DNA of 64,000 bases. Source: Candidatus Baltobacteraceae bacterium (lineage in GTDB: Bacteria; Vulcanimicrobiota; Vulcanimicrobiia; Vulcanimicrobiales; Vulcanimicrobiaceae). Positions 1 through 11,480 of this stretch are shown piece by piece; positions within the stretch are counted from its first letter, which is position 1, and each line of letters begins with the position of its first letter. The position numbers and the translations under genes were made by a program. Location: the NCBI GenBank assembly GCA_035502855.1, contig DATJTX010000025.1, positions 59,242-123,241 of the forward strand, written 5' to 3'. A model generated the notes under the pieces. That model made no database searches. It was not told the origin of the DNA and saw only the letters and a list, made by a program, of their open reading frames with translations.

Positions 1-2419
<2,419 letters not shown>

Positions 2420-2422
2420 AGG

Positions 2423-2448
2423 GAAGCCCGGCCGCCCGGCCGGGCTTC
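2423..2448 (+). terminator. Intrinsic terminator after rpoB
   Basis: A perfect 12-bp inverted repeat (GAAGCCCGGCCG, 2-nt loop, CGGCCGGGCTTC) begins 3 bases after the rpoB stop codon and is followed by TTCGCTTT. The stem is strong and the T-tract is imperfect. It would separate rpoB transcription from the downstream GGDEF/EAL gene and from rpoC. Confidence 0.8.
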
Positions 2449-2480
2449 TTCGCTTTCAACGGGAACCATAGGCCGAAAGG

Positions 2481-4643
2481 ATGAACTTCGAGTCCGTGCG
2501 CTCTTTCGCGCCGCGTCCGGATGGCTGGCACAGAACGGCGGTCTATATCGCCGGATTTTTGCTTGCGTGGCAGATTCTCGCGCCGCTGCCGGACGGCGCC
2601 GTCGTCGCGGCCGACGTTCTTCTGCTGCTTTACGCGGGCTGGCGTTGGTGGCCGCTGATTCCGCTCGGCGCCTTGGCCCGCTCCGCCGTCCTCGAACACA
2701 CGCTTCCCGCGCTTTTATCGACGCTCGTGGTGCAGCTCGTCATCGCCGCGGTGTTTGCGTATGCGGTTGCGTTCGTGCTGACTCGTTTGCGTGTCACGCT
2801 CCCGCTGCGCACGCTGCGCGACATCGCCGTCTTTGTCGGTATCATCGGTGTCGCGGCGCCGGTACTCGCCGGTTCTCTGGGCGTCACGCTGCTGGTCGCG
2901 ATTGGGCACATCGCAACGGACGACGTACCGCGAGCCTTGGCGCAATCGATTTTGGGCACGGTGACGTCGATCGTGGCATTGGTCCCGGCGGTCATCACGC
3001 TCGGCGGTTGGCGCGGGCTGAACCCGCCCGCCGAGCATCAGGAGCCGCGCGCGGTCGAAATCGCCGGCTTGGTCGCCGGCATTGCGATCCTGGTGTGTGC
3101 CGGTGTCTATCTCGAGTCGCTCACCCACGCGCCGATTCTCGAGGTGCCGGTCGTCGTGATGTGCTGGCTTGCGATCCGGTACGGCATTCGCGGCGCTGCA
3201 CTGGCCTCGCTCACGGCATGGGCCAGCGCGACCGCGATGCAGCTTCTGCAGGCGCACTCCCCGATGCCGGTTCAAAGCCAGGGATTTCTCTTCGCCTCTT
3301 CGCTCACGGCGCTCTTGTTGGGGGGGCTGAGCGAAGAACGGTGGGAATTGGTTGCGCGTCTTTCGCGTCGCGCTTTCGTCGATGAGCTGACGGGCCTGCC
3401 AAATCGTGAGCGGCTGGTCGAATGGATCACCCGGCATGCCGATTCCGCGATCGTGCTCGTGATCATGGACGTCGACGATATGCGTCTGCTCAACCAGGGC
3501 GTCGGCCGCGTCGCCGCCGATCACGTGCTTCAGCAGATGGCCATACGCATGCGCGGAACGTTTCCGCCCTCGCACATGATTGCGCGGGTCAGCGCCGATG
3601 AGTTCGCGGTGGCGGTAGTCGACGATCGCAGCCCGCACGCGATCATGGCGGAACTGCGCGCCTTTTTCGACGCGCCCTTCGAAGCCGACGGGTCACGCGT
3701 CTTCATTTCAGTTTCGATGGGCGCAGTGCGGATGATTCGTGCCGGGTCGGCGGACGAGATGCTGCGAAAGGCCGATATTGCGCTCGACCGCGCGAAGGAA
3801 TCGCCGACGCATGCAATGGTCTATTCACCCGAACTGCAGGTCGGTGAATCGCCGTCGCTCGTGGGCGAATTGCATCGCGCCGTGGAACGGCGAGAGCTCG
3901 TCCCGTTCTTCCAACCGATTTTTGCCTTCGACGAGACGACGCGCGACTGGCGTGTAGCGGGAGCCGAGGCTCTGCTGCGCTGGATCCACCCCGAGCGCGG
4001 AATCGTTACGCCCTCGAGCTTCATCGAACTGCTCGAACGCCTTTCGATCGGCGAGCACGTCGGCTGGAACGTGATGGAACAGAGTTTGCTGCAAGCCGGG
4101 GAATGGCGGCGCGACATTCCGGATTTTGCCGTGTGGGTCAATCTCTTCGCCCGGCAAGTGCTCCATCGGCATTGTCGCGATCGCATACGGGACCTGCTCG
4201 AGCGGACCGCGGTTCCGGCCAGCGCGCTGATCGTCGAGATAAACGAGAGCGTGGTTGCGAGTGACGAAGGCGACGTGGCCGCGCTCGTGAGTTCGCTGCG
4301 CGAAATCGGTGTACACTGCGCGATCGACGATTTCGGCACGGGCGGTTCTTCGCTCGGACGGGTGCGCGACGTTCCTGCGAGCGTACTCAAAATCGATCGT
4401 TCGTTCGTGACGAAGAGCGAAGTCGACAGTAAAGCGCGTGCGGTCGCCGTTACCGTGATGCGCCTGGCTTCGGAACTCGGCATGACGGTCGTCGCCGAAG
4501 GCGTCGAGAACACCATGCAGCTCGAAGTGATGCTCGAAACCGGCTGCCAATACGTGCAGGGCTACGCGCTCGGGCACCCGCTTCCGGCCGATCTGTTCGC
4601 GCGCACGTTCCTCACGGCCAGCCGCGCAACCTCATCGCACTAA
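2481..4643 (+). CDS. Membrane GGDEF-EAL protein, likely cyclic-di-GMP phosphodiesterase
   Basis: This 720-residue protein has an N-terminal hydrophobic MASE1-like sensor of about eight membrane segments (residues 20-285). A GGDEF domain follows (about 298-450), then an EAL domain (about 460-710). The GGDEF signature is degenerate: the active-site loop reads SADEF (371-375), so cyclase activity is unlikely, although GTP binding is possible. The EAL domain looks competent: EALLRW (496-501), NLFARQ, the acidic EINES, AIDDFGTGGSSL, LKIDRSF, AEGVEN and QGYALG are all present. It therefore probably degrades c-di-GMP in response to a membrane signal. An AAAGG ribosome site sits directly before the ATG. 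It converges on the lipoprotein gene with a 4-bp stop overlap. Confidence 0.9.
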   Translation: MNFESVRSFAPRPDGWHRTAVYIAGFLLAWQILAPLPDGAVVAADVLLLLYAGWRWWPLIPLGALARSAVLEHTLPALLSTLVVQLVIAAVFAYAVAFVLTRLRVTLPLRTLRDIAVFVGIIGVAAPVLAGSLGVTLLVAIGHIATDDVPRALAQSILGTVTSIVALVPAVITLGGWRGLNPPAEHQEPRAVEIAGLVAGIAILVCAGVYLESLTHAPILEVPVVVMCWLAIRYGIRGAALASLTAWASATAMQLLQAHSPMPVQSQGFLFASSLTALLLGGLSEERWELVARLSRRAFVDELTGLPNRERLVEWITRHADSAIVLVIMDVDDMRLLNQGVGRVAADHVLQQMAIRMRGTFPPSHMIARVSADEFAVAVVDDRSPHAIMAELRAFFDAPFEADGSRVFISVSMGAVRMIRAGSADEMLRKADIALDRAKESPTHAMVYSPELQVGESPSLVGELHRAVERRELVPFFQPIFAFDETTRDWRVAGAEALLRWIHPERGIVTPSSFIELLERLSIGEHVGWNVMEQSLLQAGEWRRDIPDFAVWVNLFARQVLHRHCRDRIRDLLERTAVPASALIVEINESVVASDEGDVAALVSSLREIGVHCAIDDFGTGGSSLGRVRDVPASVLKIDRSFVTKSEVDSKARAVAVTVMRLASELGMTVVAEGVENTMQLEVMLETGCQYVQGYALGHPLPADLFARTFLTASRATSSH

Positions 4644-4990
4644 CCCGGGGACGCGCGATACGCGGCGAGCCTGCCATTGGAATCGAGGCGCACGACGACG
4701 TCCATCGTGCCCTTCGAGAAGTTGGCGCGATACGTGTATTCGTGTTTGCCGGTATCCATACCGAGCAGGGTGAGCCCGGTGTAATTCCCAAGCGCGTGCA
4801 TCCGATCCGAAAGCACGCCGACGCTCGCACGCGAGACCTGCGCCTGCAACGCATCGTCGAAATAGGGCGCCACGGCGGCGGGGTCGTCTTGATAAACCGC
4901 ACGCGTCACCGCGCTCGCGGTCGATTGCGGATCGCTCGTCGAGCAGGCGGCAAGCGCCAGCGCAAACGCCAGCGCGAGGGTGCCTCTCAC
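4640..4990 (-). CDS. Small predicted lipoprotein, unknown function
   Basis: The predicted 116-residue protein starts with MRGTLALAFALALAACSTSD, a textbook lipoprotein signal with an LAAC lipobox, so it is probably lipidated and held at a membrane facing the periplasm. The rest is a small alpha+beta domain rich in charged residues that I cannot assign to a family; its size and layout recall DUF3887/DUF4019-like periplasmic domains. I chose the GTG at 4990 because it overlaps the stop of the upstream gene as GTGA, implying translational coupling; a GTG four codons upstream (5002) is possible. It is the last gene of a three-gene minus-strand operon with the coiled-coil protein and the TonB receptor. 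Confidence 0.75.
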   Translation of the reverse strand: MRGTLALAFALALAACSTSDPQSTASAVTRAVYQDDPAAVAPYFDDALQAQVSRASVGVLSDRMHALGNYTGLTLLGMDTGKHEYTYRANFSKGTMDVVVRLDSNGRLAAYRASPG

Positions 4991-5409
4991 GGCGTACCCC
5001 ACCCGTACGAGACGGTTGCGGCGCCGTTGCCCGCTTCGCTCGTACTCACGTCGAGCGCCGCAAGTTCCTTACGCTGCGCTTCGACGACACCGTGTTGGTA
5101 GGCGATCTCTCGCTCGAGTTCCGCGTTGGCTGCCGCCTCCTGGCGATAGGCGTCTTCGGCCTGATGATAGGCTGACCAGGCGTCATTGCTTTGCTCTTCC
5201 GCGGCGGCCTGGCGCTGCGCGTCTTCCGCTTCCTGTTGGTGAACCTTCCGGTTGTGCTCGACGATCAAATACGTCGCGGCCGCAGCGCCCCCGAGCAGAA
5301 GCAAGTTGCGCGTGCTTGCCGCACCGTCGGCGCAGACCGGCGTTGCCGGAAAACAAAATGCGAGCACGGCGCCGATGGCGACTCCCGCAATGATCGAGCG
5401 CATGTTCAT
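4987..5409 (-). CDS. Secreted or membrane-anchored coiled-coil protein
   Basis: The 140-residue product has a signal peptide (basic MNMRS start, hydrophobic core, cleavage near VCADGAAS). A second short hydrophobic stretch follows (LLLLGGAAAATYLIV, about 34-48), then about 60 residues of Gln/Glu/Ala-rich helix likely to be coiled coil, and a short Gly/Ser tail. No enzymatic motif is visible. The ATG at 5409 is chosen because GGAGGAG lies 7 bases upstream; an in-frame ATG farther upstream lies inside the receptor gene. The receptor stop is only 2 bases before this ATG, and this gene's stop overlaps the lipoprotein start, so the three are probably translated as a unit. Confidence 0.75.
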   Translation of the reverse strand: MNMRSIIAGVAIGAVLAFCFPATPVCADGAASTRNLLLLGGAAAATYLIVEHNRKVHQQEAEDAQRQAAAEEQSNDAWSAYHQAEDAYRQEAAANAELEREIAYQHGVVEAQRKELAALDVSTSEAGNGAATVSYGWGTP

Positions 5410-5411
5410 GG

Positions 5412-7448
5412 TTAGACTCCTCCGCTGTTCCTCGGCGGAGGTTCTTCCCGCGTGCCCGCGCAACCAAACGCTCGCGCGCCGCCCACCGGTGCGGAGAGCG
5501 CGAGCGAGATCACCTGCGGCGGACCGTACCGGTCGATGCTGGAGAGATAGTGCGCGTTGGTTACATTGTCGGCAGAAAGCGTCAAGCGAGCGCCCGCCTC
5601 GAGCGGAAAGACTGCATGCAATCCCGCCGTGACCGCAGTGCCGAGCGGTTCCTGGTTGAGATCGTCAGCCCACGTCATGCCGAGATAGTCGACGTCGACA
5701 CCGGTTTGTACCGCGCCGACCTGGGAGTCGAACGCGACGCTCGCCGAGCCCTTCGGCACATACGGCAGTTGCTTTCCAACTTCACCAGGCGTCCCGACGG
5801 TAATGCGGGCGTATTGCTGGTTTCCCGAAATCATCACCCGCGAACAGGCGCCGACCGCGCGAACGTACGCGAGTGTCGTGCCGTCCGTTCGGGTGTGAGA
5901 GAAATTGCAGCGCATCTGCACCGTGGCGCTGATCGTGCAGAAATCGATCGCGTCGTTCACGTAGGAGTGATTGAAATCGAGCGAGAGTTCGTTCGCGCCG
6001 GCGCTCCAATCGAATCCCGAGCTGAGCGACGAACTGCGCTCGGGGACCAGCGCCGAGTTTGGCAGGTACTGCACCGCGCCGATCTGGTAGCCGCGCACCA
6101 GCTCGTTCAGATACGGCGCGCGGTATCCGCCGCCGACCGAGGCACGAAAGGCGAGGCGCTTGGTCAGGTCGTAGCGCGCCGCCAAACGGGGAGAGAGCGC
6201 GCGATACACGCGCGGCACGATCGGCGTGACGACCGTTCCCTTCTGCGTCGAGGCGTTGAAAAGATCGATGGCGTCGCCGCGCAGACCGCCGATGATTTCG
6301 AAGCGTTTGCCGTGCAGAGTTTCCTGCAGAGCAAGCCCCTGCAGATCTTGCGTGCCGCTTCCGGCGACCGAGAAGATGCCGGCGCCGTTATACTGATTGC
6401 TCACGCCGCCGACGAACTTGGCATCGCTGTGGACCTCGAAGGTCGAACGGTCGCCCTCGACGATCCAGTCGGCCGAGATGCCGCTTTCGTGGGTAGGAAC
6501 GTATTGGGTGTAGAGCAGCGTCCCAGGTTTGCTCGGATATTCGTCGGCCTGATTGACGACGAACGCATTGCGCTCGTAATAACCGGCGGTCAGCGTGCCT
6601 TGCTTGGTGCTGTGCGCGATTCGAACGGCGTTCTGCACGAGATTTCGCCAGAAGTCGTAGTTGGAACGTCCTTCATATTGATAGTCCCACGCGCCGCGAT
6701 AGCCGTACTCGAGAATCGTTTGCGGATCGGCGGCGTAGCGCAGGCGAATCGACGCCATGTTTTCCTGCGTCTGTGCCTCGTTGTCGTGGGCGGTTTGATA
6801 GCCGGGCGCAAGATCGTCGTATTGGAGCCGCTGGCTGAAGGCTGCGACCGACGCGGAAAGCTTGCCGGAGAGGGGCGCCGTGGCTTGCGCATAGGTTTGA
6901 GCGAAGGCGTGCGTCCCGCCGCTGAACCTCAAATAGCCGGCGGCCGGACCGCTGGTTTGCGCCGTGGGAGCGAAGGTTTGCAGCGCGAGCACGCCGCCGA
7001 TGGCGCCGCCGCCGTAAAGCGCGGAGCCGACGCCGCGCAATAGCTCCGCACGAGTGATGTCGGGCGCCGGATACTCGGCCCAATCGATCTGACCGCCGAA
7101 ACCGTCTTGCGCCGGTACGCCGTCGGCCAAGACGAGACCACGATCGTTGCCCATCCCTGAGAACGAGACGCGCAATTGTCCGTAGTTGGTGAACATGCTG
7201 TTGCTGCGATCGCGATCGAATCCGGGCAACGCCCCCAAGAGTCCGTCGCTGGTCAGCGCGGGCGAGTTCGCGATCGCCTGTGTGTCGAGCAGCGACGCCG
7301 GCATCGGCAGCTTGTGCATTGCTTCGGGCGAACCGGTGACGACGCGCACCGTTCCGATCACCGGCAAGGCGCCCGGCGCCGGCGAAGGCGTGGGGCTCGC
7401 CGTAGCAACGGCAACGATTACAGCGAGCACGTACATGTTCGGGAGCAT
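5412..7448 (-). CDS. TonB-dependent outer-membrane receptor
   Basis: The predicted 678-residue protein has a short signal-like N-terminus (MLPNMYVLAVIVAVATAS) and a plug domain (residues about 35-150, with GLVLADGVPAQDGFGG and RAELLRGVGSALYGGGAIGGVL). The remainder is rich in alternating aromatic and polar segments typical of a 22-strand beta-barrel. The last barrel strands are followed by a short tail (GGARAFGCAGTREEPPPRNSGGV) instead of ending on a terminal aromatic. The family imports siderophores, cobalamin, metal chelates or sugars using TonB energy; the substrate cannot be read here. Start chosen at 7448 for the signal peptide; a longer frame to 7589 overlaps the divergent gene. First gene of a three-gene operon with a coiled-coil protein and a lipoprotein. 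Confidence 0.88.
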   Translation of the reverse strand: MLPNMYVLAVIVAVATASPTPSPAPGALPVIGTVRVVTGSPEAMHKLPMPASLLDTQAIANSPALTSDGLLGALPGFDRDRSNSMFTNYGQLRVSFSGMGNDRGLVLADGVPAQDGFGGQIDWAEYPAPDITRAELLRGVGSALYGGGAIGGVLALQTFAPTAQTSGPAAGYLRFSGGTHAFAQTYAQATAPLSGKLSASVAAFSQRLQYDDLAPGYQTAHDNEAQTQENMASIRLRYAADPQTILEYGYRGAWDYQYEGRSNYDFWRNLVQNAVRIAHSTKQGTLTAGYYERNAFVVNQADEYPSKPGTLLYTQYVPTHESGISADWIVEGDRSTFEVHSDAKFVGGVSNQYNGAGIFSVAGSGTQDLQGLALQETLHGKRFEIIGGLRGDAIDLFNASTQKGTVVTPIVPRVYRALSPRLAARYDLTKRLAFRASVGGGYRAPYLNELVRGYQIGAVQYLPNSALVPERSSSLSSGFDWSAGANELSLDFNHSYVNDAIDFCTISATVQMRCNFSHTRTDGTTLAYVRAVGACSRVMISGNQQYARITVGTPGEVGKQLPYVPKGSASVAFDSQVGAVQTGVDVDYLGMTWADDLNQEPLGTAVTAGLHAVFPLEAGARLTLSADNVTNAHYLSSIDRYGPPQVISLALSAPVGGARAFGCAGTREEPPPRNSGGV

Positions 7449-7497
7449 TATCAGCCCCGGTAGGTGGTCCCTGGCGTTCGGTGCCGAAGTCTCCCCG

Positions 7498-8148
7498 ATG
7501 CGTTGCGCGTCCCGCCTGCCGTTCTTGATCGCCGTTGCGCTCATTGGCGCCGCGGTCGGGGACCCGCTGGTCGAGACGATCGCGAACACCGGGATTCTTG
7601 GCCCCGGTTATGCCGACAACGTACATTCCAGCGTGGTGCCCACCTTGATCGCCGGGATCTCGCTCGCGCTGCTGTTATTGGGCTGGCAATGCCGGCGGCT
7701 GCTGAGCTGCCGCAGCCGCAGCCCCCAGCGGCCGGGCGACCTGGCCCGTCGCTTCCTCGCGCGCTCGCCGATACGAGACGTTCCCTACGTGGTGATATTG
7801 CAGCTTGCCGCGGTCTTCGTCATGGAGAGCTGCGAACAAGCCTTCTGCGAAGGGGGGCTCCTTGGCGGCACGGCTTGGCTCGGCGGCCCGGTACTATTCA
7901 GTCTCTTCGTGCACGCCTCGATCGCGACGCTCTTCACGATTCTGATCGCCCGTGCAATGCGCGCGATCGTTCGACGCTGCGCGGTGCTGGTCGAGATCGT
8001 TTTCGATCGTATTCTCGGTGCGTTCGGGCGCGAGAACACGACGATCTTCGCGCGGCGCGATGACGCATCGAGACGCTGCCGCACGCAAGTTTTGCACGTT
8101 CGTCAACTCGGTGAACGGGCACCACCGCTCCTCATACCCCTGACGTAG
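7498..8148 (+). CDS. Predicted integral membrane protein, unknown function
   Basis: The 216-residue protein (start ATG 7498) has about four hydrophobic helices: residues 6-22, 45-66, 100-118 and 130-158. A short Arg-rich loop separates helices 2 and 3 and a basic C-terminal tail follows. The third-helix region contains a conserved-looking MESCEQAFCEGG segment with two cysteines and acidic residues next to the membrane, a possible metal or redox site. No family is recognised. It is transcribed divergently from the TonB receptor with only 49 bp between starts, so the two probably share a control region and may act on the same substrate. A longer reading of this frame back to 7186 is antisense to the receptor and was not used. 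Confidence 0.6.
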   Translation: MRCASRLPFLIAVALIGAAVGDPLVETIANTGILGPGYADNVHSSVVPTLIAGISLALLLLGWQCRRLLSCRSRSPQRPGDLARRFLARSPIRDVPYVVILQLAAVFVMESCEQAFCEGGLLGGTAWLGGPVLFSLFVHASIATLFTILIARAMRAIVRRCAVLVEIVFDRILGAFGRENTTIFARRDDASRRCRTQVLHVRQLGERAPPLLIPLT

Positions 8149-8166
8149 ACCTACTTCGTCAATCGG

Positions 8167-8186
8167 CGGGGCGTACGCGCGCCCCG
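8167..8186 (+). other. Hairpin just upstream of TonB receptor start
   Basis: An inverted repeat CGGGGCG-(6 nt)-CGCCCCG lies between the membrane-protein stop and the receptor ribosome site (GAGGAG at about 8189). It lacks a T-tract, so it is not a convincing terminator. In the receptor mRNA it would sit just 5' of the ribosome site and could tune translation. Confidence 0.4.
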
Positions 8187-8198
8187 TAGAGGAGCATC

Positions 8199-10958
8199 AT
8201 GAGAGTTCCGATTACGGCACGAATGTTCTTCGTGCTCAGCATCATTTTCGCGAGCGAATTCGGACAGTCCGGTGCCGCTGAAGCGACCACCGGCACGGTT
8301 GTCGGCGTCGTGACCGCGAACGGTACACCCGTCGCGAACGCGAGATTGACGCTGGCCTCACCGTCCGGGATCTACAACGCGAGATCCGACGACCACGGCC
8401 GGTTTACCGCGCTCGGCGTCGCGCCCGACGTCTATTCCGTATCAGTTCAAGCGACCGGATATCGGTCTGCGAAGCAGAACGGCGTGATCGTTTTTCCGGG
8501 AGAAACGCAGTACGTCGCGTTCCGTTTGGTTTCCACGCTGCGGACGATCGCAAGCGTTCAATCGACCAGTCGCGCATTCGCCGCTGGGAGCACGAGCGAC
8601 TCCTTCACCGTAAGCGGGGCGCAAGCGCGCGCGCTTTCACCGCCGGTCTCGTCTTCGGGCCTTTCGACCTACGTCGGCGGCACCGTGCAAGGAGCGATCG
8701 CATCAGTGCCCGGCGTCGTCCTCGACCCCTTCGCCAACGCGATTCTACGCGGCGGTAAGGTCTCGGACGCGATCTTCGATTATGACTCAGTCCCTCTTCC
8801 ACAAGGCTTGATTGCGGAGCCGGGCGGCAACATCGTCGGGGCGCAGCTTCCGACGACTGGTGTTGCCTCGACGACGACGACACTCGCAGGGTACGCGACG
8901 CAGGGCGACAACTCGCTCGGCGGCGTCGTCGATGAGATCCCGGCGGTCGGCACCTACCCGGGAAGCGTCACCCTGGAGAGCGGCTTCGGCCTCGGCGCGC
9001 AGTTTCAGCAGAACTCATTGCAAGTGCTCGGCGCCACGCCGGATTTGAAGTGGCGTTACGCCTTCGCGACGATGACCGGCAGTCAGTATTTTCTCTACGG
9101 CAACGGTTCGTTCTATCCGGAGGAGGCGGCCACATACGGGCTCGCACTCCAAAATCGCGGTGAGTACTCGATGGAGTCGAACGTCCACTATCGGATCGAC
9201 TCCAACGATGACATCTCGATCTTGGGTCTGGTTGGTCAGGCGTCATACGATCAATACGGATCGCCGTATGCAGGCGAAACCGTCGGCGCCTTCGACGGTC
9301 AGACGGCTGCGGGAACGCCCGTGAGCTATCCGGGCGAAGTGAATCCGAACGCGGCCGTCGATTACGCTTCGGGCCTGCGCGGCTCGTACAGCATCCTCAA
9401 GGCGCAATGGCTTCATAACGGCGCGCACTCGCTCTCGCGCGCGCAGCTCTATCAAACGCAGTACGGCGCGGAGGCGGGCGGTCCGTTCTGGGACGAGAAC
9501 GGCTGGCCCGACGGTATCATCTCGCTCTCGCAGAGACAAGGAAGCCGAGAGACGGGCCTCGGCTACGACGGTGAAGATATCATCGGCGAGCATCACGACC
9601 TTCGATTCGGAGCCGAGTATCGCACCAATACGGCATCTCTCAATCAGGTCGTTCCGACGGCCGGGGAGTTCATCACTTCGAATCCGACGCTGATCTCGTA
9701 TCTCGCGTATTTCGGCGATACGTGGCACGTTACACCGCGCCTCGACTTCATGGCGAACGGGCGCTTCACCGACACGCATATCATTCCCAGCTCCGGGTCG
9801 ATCTACGACGACGGTGCGCTCGATCCGCACCTCTCCGCCTCCTACAATCTGACCGGCAACATCGCGGCGCGCATCACCTACGATCGTAATACGGTCGCAC
9901 CGCTGCCGCTCGAAACGGATCGTATCGATTCGACGAACGTGGATCCGGTAACAAATGCCCCCGCTCCGTTCGTGCAGCTCTCTCCGGAGATCGGAAACGA
10001 CCTCACCTATTCCCTCGAAGGGGGGACGCGCATGCAGTTTCGCGCGACCCTTTTCAACATCAACGAGCAGAATCTGATCGACGTCCTGCCGTACAATTTT
10101 CGCTCGGCGCTGCAATCGGGTCTCGTGCCAAACGGCGTCGGCGTCCCGACGAACGTCGGCGGCCTGCGCGCGCGCGGCGCGGAACTCTGGCTCAGCGCGG
10201 CTGGATTCACCCTCGATTCGAACTTCATCCGCGCCTATTCGTCGAGCGCCTCGCAGTTTGCGTTCAACGATCTCAACGCGCCGGCGGTCGCAGCCGGCGT
10301 GCTCTTCCCGGTCAGCTACCTGCCGAATTTCTCCGCCAGTCTTTCGTACGAATGGCACACGCGCGACCGGAAGCTGCGCGTCTCGCCGTCGCTCTCATAC
10401 GAGTCGGGCTACCCGTACGGCAACGGCAAGATGGTCTGGGTCTTCAATCCGGCGACCGGTAAGCCGGAAGAGGTTCCGAACGATAACTATTACGATCCCG
10501 GTTACAACTACTATTTCCTCGAAAACCCGGCCGAGCCGTACAACGCAACCAGCAATCCCTATATCGGATCGCTCGGCACCGCAGAAGCCGACTTCCCGAA
10601 TTCCCTGCACTCCCCGCCCGAGACGTTCGTCAACCTGCACCTCGAATACGATCTCACGCCGCGCTGGACGGCAGTCGTCGACGTCGTCAATCTGTTGAAT
10701 AACGACGCGCCGACGTCGTACCAGGGCAATCCCTATCTCATCGGGGCGCCGGGTTATGCCGGCGGGAATCCCTTATACGCGGCAGCGTACGAAGCAGCCG
10801 GCGGGTACTCGGTTCCGTATACGCTGGGCAACGGCGTGCCGACGAACGACGGCCAGACGCAAGCGGTGCCGTGGACGTACGGCCGGGCCGGCTACGTACC
10901 GCAGAATTGGCCGATGGGCCGTACGGTGCAATTCCGGCTGCGGTTGCGGCTACCGTGA
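8199..10958 (+). CDS. TonB-dependent receptor with carboxypeptidase-regulatory-like N-domain
   Basis: The 919-residue outer-membrane receptor has a signal peptide (residues 1-28) and then a carboxypeptidase regulatory-like beta-sandwich (about 32-115: GTVVGVVTANGTPVANARLTL and the usual GRFTALGVAPDVYSVSV). A plug-like region follows (about 120-240) and then a long barrel ending on GRTVQFRLRLRLP, a plausible terminal strand. The barrel contains many aromatic/Gly-rich loops, including a Tyr/Asn/Pro-rich stretch near residues 765-785. Such receptors import bulky nutrients such as oligosaccharides or metal chelates; I cannot name the ligand. GAGGAG lies 7 bases before the ATG. It converges on the F420-type oxidoreductase gene with a 9-bp overlap. 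Confidence 0.88.
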   Translation: MRVPITARMFFVLSIIFASEFGQSGAAEATTGTVVGVVTANGTPVANARLTLASPSGIYNARSDDHGRFTALGVAPDVYSVSVQATGYRSAKQNGVIVFPGETQYVAFRLVSTLRTIASVQSTSRAFAAGSTSDSFTVSGAQARALSPPVSSSGLSTYVGGTVQGAIASVPGVVLDPFANAILRGGKVSDAIFDYDSVPLPQGLIAEPGGNIVGAQLPTTGVASTTTTLAGYATQGDNSLGGVVDEIPAVGTYPGSVTLESGFGLGAQFQQNSLQVLGATPDLKWRYAFATMTGSQYFLYGNGSFYPEEAATYGLALQNRGEYSMESNVHYRIDSNDDISILGLVGQASYDQYGSPYAGETVGAFDGQTAAGTPVSYPGEVNPNAAVDYASGLRGSYSILKAQWLHNGAHSLSRAQLYQTQYGAEAGGPFWDENGWPDGIISLSQRQGSRETGLGYDGEDIIGEHHDLRFGAEYRTNTASLNQVVPTAGEFITSNPTLISYLAYFGDTWHVTPRLDFMANGRFTDTHIIPSSGSIYDDGALDPHLSASYNLTGNIAARITYDRNTVAPLPLETDRIDSTNVDPVTNAPAPFVQLSPEIGNDLTYSLEGGTRMQFRATLFNINEQNLIDVLPYNFRSALQSGLVPNGVGVPTNVGGLRARGAELWLSAAGFTLDSNFIRAYSSSASQFAFNDLNAPAVAAGVLFPVSYLPNFSASLSYEWHTRDRKLRVSPSLSYESGYPYGNGKMVWVFNPATGKPEEVPNDNYYDPGYNYYFLENPAEPYNATSNPYIGSLGTAEADFPNSLHSPPETFVNLHLEYDLTPRWTAVVDVVNLLNNDAPTSYQGNPYLIGAPGYAGGNPLYAAAYEAAGGYSVPYTLGNGVPTNDGQTQAVPWTYGRAGYVPQNWPMGRTVQFRLRLRLP

Positions 10959-11480
10959 GGTCGGACGGATCGCTTCGGCGTCGTGTTCCATCTCGCGCGC
11001 ATGGATGAGCGGGCCCGCGTCGATCGCGTGCCGTCCGCAGTTTTCGATGATTTCTTCGACCTTGGCGCGCGCTTCGGGGTCATCCGAGGCAACTTTGAAG
11101 TCGTTCGTCAACTCCGGCGGCTCGACGAAGGCCTTGACGACGTGCCGGTTGTCCAGTTTCTGCGCAAGCAGTTCCGCGCCGCTGCGATCGCCCATGTGCG
11201 GTGGCCGGGTCGCGTCGATCACGATGCCGTCTTTATAGCTTCCGAGCGCGGCGAGGGCCGGCTCGAGATCTTCCCAGTGAACGGTCAAGAGCAACGTTTC
11301 GCAATTCGCTGCTTGCTGGTACGGGGTCGTGGCAAAGGCCCCGTCGCCCAGCGCTTCGGCCGCGGATTGCGAGGTGCGGTCGTCGATCGGGTCGCTGAAA
11401 CACACGTTGTGTCCGCAGCGCCGCAACATTCTTCCCAAAGCAACCGCGCGATCGTCCGCGCCGATAATTCCGATAGTCAT
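10950..11480 (-). CDS. F420-type NADP-binding Rossmann protein
   Basis: The 176-residue protein resembles the N-terminal Rossmann domain of coenzyme-F420-dependent NADP reductases and related dehydrogenases. It has MTIGIIG, then beta-alpha-beta units, TLLLTVHWEDLEPAL, IVIDATRPP, and a KAFVEPPEL-like later segment. The nucleotide loop is unusual: the expected GxGxxG is replaced by GADDRAVALG, so cofactor binding may be altered. It lacks a separate substrate domain, so it is either a compact reductase or a non-catalytic binding protein. Its ATG overlaps the stop of the glycerate kinase gene as ATGA, strongly suggesting co-translation; a role in hydroxypyruvate or tartronate-semialdehyde metabolism is inferred from that partner only. 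Confidence 0.65.
   Translation of the reverse strand: MTIGIIGADDRAVALGRMLRRCGHNVCFSDPIDDRTSQSAAEALGDGAFATTPYQQAANCETLLLTVHWEDLEPALAALGSYKDGIVIDATRPPHMGDRSGAELLAQKLDNRHVVKAFVEPPELTNDFKVASDDPEARAKVEEIIENCGRHAIDAGPLIHAREMEHDAEAIRPTSR

Noticed and set aside
4640..4643. Convergent 4-bp overlaps as evidence of antisense control
   Set aside because: Such stop overlaps recur across the window (for example 37128-37131, 10950-10958) and simply reflect dense gene packing.
5550..7043. A 497-codon plus-strand frame over the TonB receptor
   Set aside because: Arg/Glu-rich shadow of the minus-strand receptor, whose plug and barrel are clear.
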